Below, in pieces: positions 8,825 to 15,048 of a stretch of DNA of 15,048 nt. The stretch comes from Chrysomallon squamiferum (lineage: Eukaryota > Mollusca > Gastropoda > Neomphalida > Peltospiridae), in NCBI GenBank assembly GCA_012295275.1, contig CM022673.1:5024605-5039652 (forward strand), read 5' to 3'. Each line of letters begins with the position of its first letter. The stretch's first letter is position 1. The position numbers and the translations under genes are program-made. The notes beneath the pieces are model-generated. The model saw only the letters and a list, made by a program, of their open reading frames with translations, was not told the DNA's origin and ran no database searches.

Positions 8825-9141
8825 TCCCTGTCTATTGCTATTACATTGATTATTTTATCTTCCAGTTTTGTTTTATTTTCAACACCCTTAGCATGTTTGA
8901 TGACCAGCAATAAGAATAAAGGATAAACTAAAAATGCTCTTTACTGGAATGCATTTGATATTTGCCTTGTTATATTATGATCATGACAGGACCTGAGGTA
9001 ATTACTAATGGTACATAAAGAAGAATCAAAAGTGCAGTTTCTTGATTTCCCACTGTGTGACAGTTATCTAAGCAAAAGCAAAACTAATCACTGTTTTAAC
9101 TTCTGTTTTGTCACTTTGTTAAGAAATAGCTTTTTCATTAT

Positions 9142-9152
9142 TTTATTTTATT
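9142..9152 (-). promoter_or_regulatory. Possible polyadenylation signals of gene B
   Basis: Two overlapping AATAAA hexamers on the minus strand (9142-9147 and 9147-9152), about 490 bases after the gene B stop codon. They lie in AT-rich simple sequence, so they may be chance. No AATAAA or ATTAAA is noted closer to the stop. Confidence 0.3.
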
Positions 9153-9635
9153 ATTATTATTATTAATAATATTTTTTTAATCTTAATTTCTTATATGGCC
9201 AGGTGCATAAAGCACAGAAACTGCACAAGATTGATCTCCTTTATGTGTTTGATTCTTAGAGATCATCATATAATATTATAAACAATTATAGTACAACATT
9301 ACAAATGATAGAATAGTAATTATAATGGCCCCAAATGTCTTTCTCTCTTGCCAGTTTTTGTTTTTTTCTCTTCTCTTCTTTTGAGTCATCTTTCACACTG
9401 ATAACATCCCACACCCTAGAACAATATTCTCCTGGGTTCCATAAGACAGCCCCAATGACAGTGTTTACCATATATTAATGTCACAAGTGTCTTGGAGAAA
9501 TTTCCCAAGTCTGAACAAAGGGAAATAAACCTCAGCTGTCTTGATTGCTTTGTGTATCTCTTGTGAACCAGAGAGTCTGCTAGGTGCTTCTACTTCAGTC
9601 CCTCACATTCATATTCAGACTTGAATTTAATATTA
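9153..9635 (-). other. Probable 3' UTR of gene B
   Basis: Lies between the stop codon and the first candidate polyadenylation signals. It contains a minus-strand open frame (9471-9286) with a Lys/Glu-rich segment and WNPGEYCSRVWDV, which I do not recognise and do not call as a gene. Confidence 0.4.
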
Positions 9636-9913
9636 TCAGTGCACATTTAAAAAATTATCAGTTTCAATTTGTTCAGCAAGACTGTTTAGGTTATATTCTT
9701 TTAAGGCTTCTATCAATTTTTCTTTGGTTGCTGAACTGCCGTTCTTTTGCTGCCAGTATAGCAACATACTGTGTATTTGCGTTTCCAAGTTCCCAGGATG
9801 TTCACACTTGCATTTATCAATGTAATTTTTCTCCATCCCAAGGTGATAGCCAAACATCTCCCAGTCATTTCCAAGATTCCTTGATATAAAATTTATAATA
9901 CGCTGCATTTCAT
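9636..9913 (-). CDS. Gene B exon 4: C-terminal Death domain
   Basis: The acceptor is TTATAATTACAG before 9913; the stop is TGA at 9638-9636. The split codon with exon 3 gives Tyr749, followed by EMQRIINFISRNLGNDW. Death-domain hallmarks are the LGNDW motif (762-766), YHLGME, HSMLLYWQQKNG, the ATKEKLIEAL helix and SLAEQIE. Reading further upstream gives only intron translation, so the exon edge is well placed. The C-terminus after the fold is about seven residues. Confidence 0.9.
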
Positions 9914-12900
9914 CTGTAATTATAAAAAGAAAGTAAAAATGTTTAAAATACCTTTGCTCATATTTCTTGTTGTACTGTTCTTTTAACATAATAACAATAT
10001 AATTACGTTATTAATGTTATTTATAGCAAGCAAAGAGTCTTATTTTTATTTATTTAATGTAGTTTTATTTGCACATTTATTCAATCATCAGTCATGATGT
10101 ATTTGAAGGAAAAACATAAATGATAAGCTTTTCATCATATACTAAATAAATTAGAGTAATGTTTTGAACACAGACATACTACTAATGTATATATTACTAA
10201 CAAAGTACATATCAGCAAATTGTAAATTCATGATTGATTTTGCACTGATATCTTATCTGACAAATATTTGCAATTTTACTGGACTGTTAATGCCAATCAG
10301 AATAATTTCGAAATCGGACACTGTCTGCAAGTAATAAATAGTAGTATTTCGATAGGAATATCTCTGTCCATTAGAAAATTCTGTGCCCTAAAGAAAGAAC
10401 CAACAGGAATTCTCATGTTTCCAAACTATTTCACATAAACACATATAAAGAAATTTACCTTTTTGTTGTCATTGGATAATGGTGTGAAATTATTTAGATT
10501 CAGTTATATAAAATTAATATATTGTAAGTATCTTTAGACTTACATTTTGATGGATCATCTAATGGTAGGGCAGACATTGAAACGCTTGAAGTTAAATGAG
10601 ACCTGCACATTTGGAACAATTCAGGAAGTGATTGTGAGTGACTCATTGGTACTGTATAAACCTGCTTTGAAGTATATTCCATAGAACCCTCAGCAGTTGT
10701 CAGTCGCAATATACCAGTGTTTTTTAACACTACATTTCCTGATGAATTGGAAGGAGTATGACTGTCACTGATATCAAAGGTATTCATTTGATGCCTGCTT
10801 GGGCTTGTACAAATGACATTTTCTGATTTCCTTTCAACAGGGGAGGAAGTGTCTGACATTGTTTGCTCGTGTTCAGACAGGTCAGGCAGCCGATGGGGTG
10901 GGTGTAAATGAGGAGAAACTCCACTGGACACAGTATTTTGGGGTTCATTTTTCCTTTCAACAGCCTCAGTCGAACGAGAGAATGAGCTTTCTGTTTCAGT
11001 CGTCATACTGTCTTCCTCACACTGGTCAGGCAACTGCTGATGGTGATGAGGTACATCAGAAATTATTCTCTTATCGAGTTTTCTTTCTACCAGATGTATT
11101 CCTCTTGTGATAATTTGTTCATGTTGTTTATAAAAACCTGGTAATTTGTTCTTTTCTGGAATACCTGAAGTGAAAAAGAATTAAAGTATTAGATTCATTG
11201 TTTGGATTCTACTTTATTATTGTTTAGAATCATTTATATTAGATGTAGCTAATGATTTAACAAACATGTAATGATGAACGCAAAATAAATAATAATAACA
11301 ACACTATCCTAAAAGACAAATATCTGCAATTCACAAAAGAACAGATTTTAAGAAGATGAAATCTTTAAATGTATTATTTACCTAGGGCTACTGGATAAAG
11401 TTTTCCTTCATATTTAATGACTGCCTCATCAGAGTGAGCCTTGCCATTCTTGTCAGTAAAAATTGTTCTAAAAATTCCTTGTGCATTGTATCTTTCACTG
11501 TGTGGTGACTTGCATACAATAAGTGTGTCAGAATCCTTCACTCCAACTTCATCAAGTATCTCATCATTGTTCAAAGACCTTCCTTTAAAAATAATGTTCA
11601 TTTCAAAAACATCCATTGAAAACATTTTACTCAAAAAATGTTTCACTTGCAAAATGTTTGTTTTGTGTGGATCATCAATAATAATGCTCTTCAATGCCTG
11701 GCCAGAACATTTAATATAAATTTTTGCTCGATTTTCATAAACATTTATCTCTATCTGCTGATCTTCTCTTATGTGATATTCTGCCAGTATTTTGTCATCT
11801 TCCATCTGTGCTCCTGAATACGTCATTTCCAACTGAAATGCTTTATGTCCAACAGATGATGCTAAATATTGTCTCAACTGAAAGACTTTCTCATATTTGA
11901 ACATGTCAATGTTTTTGTCAACTGTCCTACCATCTGGTAACATCATAACAATCTTGAATGTTTTTTTGGCTAATGAAGTAACATGTATTTCACGGTTTGT
12001 TGTGAAAGTATTCAGAGAAGCTATGTTGTCAACATCCAATATTTTCTTATCATCTACTTTAAGTTTCAGTGAACTCGGAGGTTTTTTCAAATACTTTCCA
12101 ATCTGATGCCGTAGTTCTTCTGTTGATACATTATGCTCTGTTAAGATCACAATTTTAACTCTTTTGTTTGTATCAATAACAACAACAGGTATACTGTATT
12201 CTCTTTTTATCTGAATGGTGATATTTTCCTTAATACATAGTTGGCTTTCCAAACCGTTCATAAGTATTGTTTCAGGTGAAAACAGAAAATCGTCGTCCTC
12301 AAATATGTGAGTATGATGGCTGAAGAAAAGCTCACCATTACTGTCAGGAAAATCTGTAGCAAAGTTACAGAGAAACTTTTCTTTAATTTCTTTAAATGTG
12401 TCTGTATTTGTACACTCTATATCGTACAACACTTCCTTGTTCGGTGCTACATGATAGTGGAATTTCAAAACCACTGACTGCTGTACGATGACTGTGCATG
12501 CACAAAGATTGTTTAAACTCATCTCAGTAACCTTTATTTCTGAACCTTTAACTATTTTTTTTCTGATAAGCAAGCATATTTTTTCTTTAATGTTTGTTTT
12601 CATTTTATTTCTAATAGCTTGAATGAGCATGTTCACTGTTAAACTGTCATCTATTCTCATGCAGTACAAATGATTTATTGCAAGAAATTCATTTTTTTCA
12701 CCCACCTTTGTGATCACAGCCTTTTTATTCACTGTTTCACAATTAGTAATTATACAGGTCTCCGATACTTTATATTTTTCACTCAAATGCTTTTTAATAT
12801 CCTTACTGTGTTGAAAAGAAATGCTTTCAGACTGGATTAAGTCTAAAAAAGAACTTGTGCGATGGTCAAATACTTTGACTGAAGATTCTCCCGGAGACTG

Positions 12901-13514
12901 AAAAATAATAATTGTAATTAGTGGTACATTTCATTCTTTGTAACTTACAACAGTTTATAACATTTTTATTCTCCAATGAAAAAAACAAAAACAAAACAAA
13001 AAATTTATAATTCAAATAATAAATAAATAAATAAAAGCAACTGTATGAAATTTAAAATAAAACTGTTTTATTTTATTGCTCAAGATTATTATTTATCTTT
13101 GCTTGTTTTTTTTTTTTTTGATTTTTTTGTTGGTTTTTTTTTTTTCAAATATTTCATACTAGCTCAAAATATCCTAACATACAAATGATATTATATTTGA
13201 AAAATTCTTAAATGTTGCATTCTATGAATTGAAATTCTGATTTCAAATATGATGACAATTACTTTTACATATTAAACTTAAATTTGAGTGGAGAAATATT
13301 CAAATTTTTTAATTTAAAAAAAAAAATGTTCATATATTTATTTCTTTTAAATAAAAAAATTTAAATAAATTTATTTTAACACTGATTTGGAATTATTTTA
13401 ACATACCATATTCTGCATTATCTCTTGCACAGGAATTGGAGTTTCACTGTCACTTCCATAGAATTCATTATGTTGAGAAATAATGGATTTAAATTCATCA
13501 GCCTTTGCCATCAT
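9636..13514 (-). CDS. Gene B: poly-ubiquitin-like / Death-domain protein (4 coding exons, 840 aa)
   Basis: Spliced CDS: 13514-13407, 12897-11382, 11164-10544, 9913-9636; 2,523 nt including the TGA at 9638-9636. Introns are GT-AG, phases 0, 1, 1. Domains in order: a short N-terminus (1-36); six beta-grasp folds (about 52-110, 110-176, 177-262, 268-345, 349-425, 426-500), the last three clearest; a strand-rich tail (about 508-542); a Ser/Thr/Pro-rich disordered linker (542-748); and a Death domain (about 752-833). There is no signal peptide, membrane segment or Gly-Gly terminus. It is the upstream member of the tandem pair. By eye the last ubiquitin-like unit is roughly one-third identical to that of gene A, so the duplication is old. 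Exon 2 is poor in CpG (14 in 1,516 bp), suggesting germline methylation. A role as a cytosolic immune or cell-death adaptor is inferred from the domains. Confidence 0.85.
9914..10543 (-). other. Gene B intron 3 (630 bp, phase 1)
   Basis: GT-AG intron. It holds one copy of a diverged repeat (about 10090-10200) that also occurs near 8530-8640, downstream of the gene. The remainder is unremarkable AT-rich sequence with no long microsatellite. Confidence 0.85.
10090..10200 (+). repeat. Diverged dispersed repeat, copy 2
   Basis: Partner of the repeat near 8530-8640, lying inside gene B intron 3. Core block: GATAAGC...TCATATACTAAATAAATTAGAGTA. Small indels separate the copies, and no terminal inverted repeats are visible. 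Confidence 0.45.
10544..11164 (-). CDS. Gene B exon 3: Ser/Thr/Pro-rich linker
   Basis: The acceptor is TTTTCACTTCAG before 11164 and the donor AAAT|GTAAGT after 10544; 621 nt, phase 1 at both ends. It encodes residues 542-748. The start reads GIPEKNKLPGFYKQHE and continues into a disordered Ser/Thr/Pro/Glu/His-rich stretch. Blocks shared with gene A are GIHLV (563-567) and an ILR-x-T segment ending LFQM (693-727). No TRAF6-type motif was found here, unlike gene A. The exon is longer than its counterpart (621 against 507 nt), mainly in low-complexity sequence. Confidence 0.87.
11165..11381 (-). other. Gene B intron 2 (217 bp, phase 1)
   Basis: Short GT-AG intron separating the ubiquitin-like array from the linker. 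AT-rich, with nothing else seen. Confidence 0.87.
11382..12897 (-). CDS. Gene B exon 2: array of six ubiquitin-like folds
   Basis: The acceptor is TTATTTTTCAG before 12897 and the donor CTAG|GTAAAT after 11382. The exon is 1,516 nt, entering in phase 0 and leaving in phase 1. It begins SPGESSVKVFDHRTSSFLD, aligning with APGLAVFVFDLRG of gene A. The clearest units are the fourth (TEELRHQIGKYL...LKLKVDDKKI), the fifth (QLRQYLASSVG...LEMTYSGAQM...LAEYHI) and the sixth (VKHFLSKMF...MNIIFKGRSLN...LDEVGV...DTLIV). Each shows strand, helix, then the L-x-F-x-G-x-x-L turn of ubiquitin-like folds. The first two units are degenerate. An ATG-less open frame continues above 12786; the true left edge is the splice site. 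Confidence 0.9.
12898..13406 (-). other. Gene B intron 1 (509 bp, phase 0)
   Basis: GT-AG intron with poly-T and poly-A stretches, an AAAT run near 13017-13035 and T-rich tracts near 13108-13145. No ORF or recognisable element. Confidence 0.78.
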
Positions 13515-13540
13515 TGGTTTTTAATATCAGATTTGAGAAA
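13407..13540 (-). CDS. Gene B exon 1: 26-nt 5' UTR and N-terminal coding part
   Basis: The acceptor TTTATTTACAG ends at 13541, so the exon starts at 13540. Two adjacent ATGs lie at 13514 and 13511, followed by AKADEFKSIISQHNEFYGSD and ending QNM at the donor ATG|GTATGT (last base 13407). The coding part is 108 nt, exactly 36 codons, so intron 1 is phase 0. No domain is recognised. An acceptor just before the start codon means that a non-coding exon lies further upstream, as in gene A. Confidence 0.78.
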
Positions 13541-14473
13541 CTGTAAATAAAGTGACTTTTTAAATGTCTAAGTAAAATAACAATTTCTTTATGTTAAAAA
13601 AAAAAAATAGGTAGTAAAACTAATACTACTTATAACAAGTAAATTAATTTAAAAAATAAAATTAATAATAATAAAAAAAATAATAATAATAAGCTTTCAC
13701 AGAGATTTAAAAAAAAAAAAGAAATATATTAATGAATTGTTTCATTTTCAACATTATAAGTCAGCAATAATAATATATTTTACATACATTTTTCAATCAT
13801 GTAGTTTACGCACACCAAATCAAAATATATATACATATAAAAAGTAATAATTACAATTCAGATAAATAATTATAATTTTTGTAATAATAATGTTAACAAC
13901 CCAATGCACATGTATGTTTCTACTTGGATATCAGTTTCTCACTGAATATTAAATGTTGTTTTTGAAATAAGAAATATGCAATTGTTTCTGAATGCTCTAA
14001 TATATTTTATTATTATTTTCCACTCACTTTTAATAGATTCTCACTGGAACTGCAGTCAATGAAGAAATATAAACTTGTGGATTTTTTTCTTCATTTCTTA
14101 TTTATGATTTTATTTTCTAATGTTTATATACATACACATAAAATGATGATCCCTAAAAACAGTAAACGATAATTTCAAACACAGTAAACAAATGAATAAA
14201 TTAATTAGATGTCAAAATAACATATTTGCTAAACACACACACACACACGTGTATTTCTAATGAAATAAGCTTAAAGAGTACAATTTAACCTGTCTGTTGC
14301 ATAAATAACAGTAATACACTATAACAAATTCAGTAATTATGTCCCATGGATGCCATTATTCTAAACTTATTTTGTTATTTTTCAAAATAAACATCGATAT
14401 AATGATTCCAAAAATAATTGATCATTTGTATTTTTATTCTTTTAGGGAAAAACCTACATTCTGAAAATAGTAC
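13541..14473 (-). other. Probable 5' UTR intron of gene B
   Basis: Inferred because a good acceptor (TTTATTTACAG) lies 26 bases before the start codon. Two candidate donors lie on the minus strand near 14474-14479 (GTAAG|GTACTA and TTGC|GTAAGG). The interval is AT-rich with poly-A runs and a short CA array (about 14233-14248), and shows no coding. Confidence 0.4.
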
Positions 14474-15048
14474 CTTACGCAACTGCCGACTTTTGTATTA
14501 TTATTAAACAGAAAAATAACCCAAAAAGGTAGCAGAAAGTTGTGCAGTTTTTTCTTCACCACAGTTCTAACATGCTCACTTTGTACGAAGGCGATGAACG
14601 AATGAAGACCACACTGAATTTGTCATGCCTTTAAATCCTTCCGTAATTAATTTTTGAATTAGTTCCGGTAACAGCTCTTTGCGTGCCCTTCAGCAGTTCC
14701 AGTTCCTTTTTAATCACCGTAAATGGAAAACAAAAAAAAAAAAGTAGAAGAAATTAATCGTATCAAATTTATTATTCTCGAATGTCGTGTATCACACAAA
14801 ATGGCTGATTGAAATGAATATTCACACAACTTTGAAAACGTGTTCGGATAACCGATGTTTGACTGTACGTCCTAAATCGAAGAAAATTAGTCAAAACCGA
14901 TATTATTTTTAATTTGAAAGTATGTAATCACATTAGCTGAAGTAAACAATAAGGAAATCAGTTATCCAATCCTTTATTTGTTTCTCTTTAAGCGATAACT
15001 AGGGAGGGAAACGATCCCCACCAAAAATCCCCAACAAAAAAAAACCCC
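14474..15048 (-). promoter_or_regulatory. Candidate promoter and first non-coding exon of gene B
   Basis: CpG becomes clearly more frequent here than in the 5 kb of gene B to the left, as expected for an unmethylated promoter of a methylated gene. A short minus-strand ORF starting MTNSVWSSFVHRLRTK would be an upstream ORF in a 5' UTR. No convincing TATA box was identified. Confidence 0.3.

Larger units (their letters stand above)
7716..9141. other. Intergenic region, repeats and simple sequence
   Basis: Holds GT/GGGT-rich sequence (about 7890-7965), an 8-bp inverted repeat CGGTTTGC/GCAAACCG (8070-8077 and 8099-8106), a C-run near 8128, the CA and GA arrays and one copy of the dispersed repeat. 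No gene seen. Confidence 0.5.

Noticed and set aside
8708-8926. ORFs with Arg-Glu or Ser-Leu repeats on both strands.
   Set aside because: They are translations of the GA microsatellite.
9286-9471. 61-codon minus-strand ORF with WNPGEYCSRVWDV and a Lys/Glu-rich stretch.
   Set aside because: No recognised domain and no splice context linking it to gene B; it probably lies in the 3' UTR. Could be an old transposon fragment.
10762-10779. TFDISDS in the gene B linker as a pLxIS (IRF3-docking) motif.
   Set aside because: Phe replaces the required Leu, so the consensus is not met.

Overview
The window looks like nuclear DNA of an invertebrate animal, most likely a mollusc or another lophotrochozoan. 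The phylum is an inference from style, not from any diagnostic gene. Support for an animal nuclear genome: two multi-exon genes with GT-AG introns whose phases all fit, Death-domain and beta-grasp (ubiquitin-like) coding sequence, AT-rich introns full of ATT, GA, CA and CTTT microsatellites, and a decayed hAT-type DNA transposon.

Layout. Two paralogous genes lie head to tail, both on the minus strand. Gene B is the transcriptionally upstream one: coding exons 13514-13407, 12897-11382, 11164-10544 and 9913-9636, predicted 840 aa. Gene A follows: 5034-4899, 3859-2288, 1650-1144 and 985-711, predicted 829 aa. I assembled both by hand from splice sites; reading frame and phase are consistent across every junction. 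In each, one large exon encodes about six consecutive ubiquitin-like folds, the next a Ser/Thr/acidic disordered linker, and the last a C-terminal Death domain. Introns 2 and 3 are phase 1 in both genes; intron 1 differs (phase 1 in A, phase 0 in B) and the first-exon peptides do not align. In both, the start codon sits just after an acceptor, so each has a non-coding 5' exon that I could not place firmly.

Between the genes (5045-9635) lie a possible alternative exon of gene A (5511-5663), a degenerate 66-bp direct repeat carrying bZIP-like sites (5931-6062), a hAT transposase relic on the plus strand (7304-7713) with a candidate left end near 7092, a diverged repeat whose second copy is in intron 3 of gene B, and many microsatellites. 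The last 600 bp are richer in CpG and may hold the gene B promoter.

How the genes may work: neither product has a signal peptide or membrane segment, so both should be intracellular. Chains of non-conjugatable ubiquitin-like folds joined to a Death domain suggest adaptor proteins of innate immune or cell-death signalling; gene A also carries a TRAF6-type motif in its linker. The architecture is read from the sequence; the immune role is inferred. I do not recognise a named orthologue.
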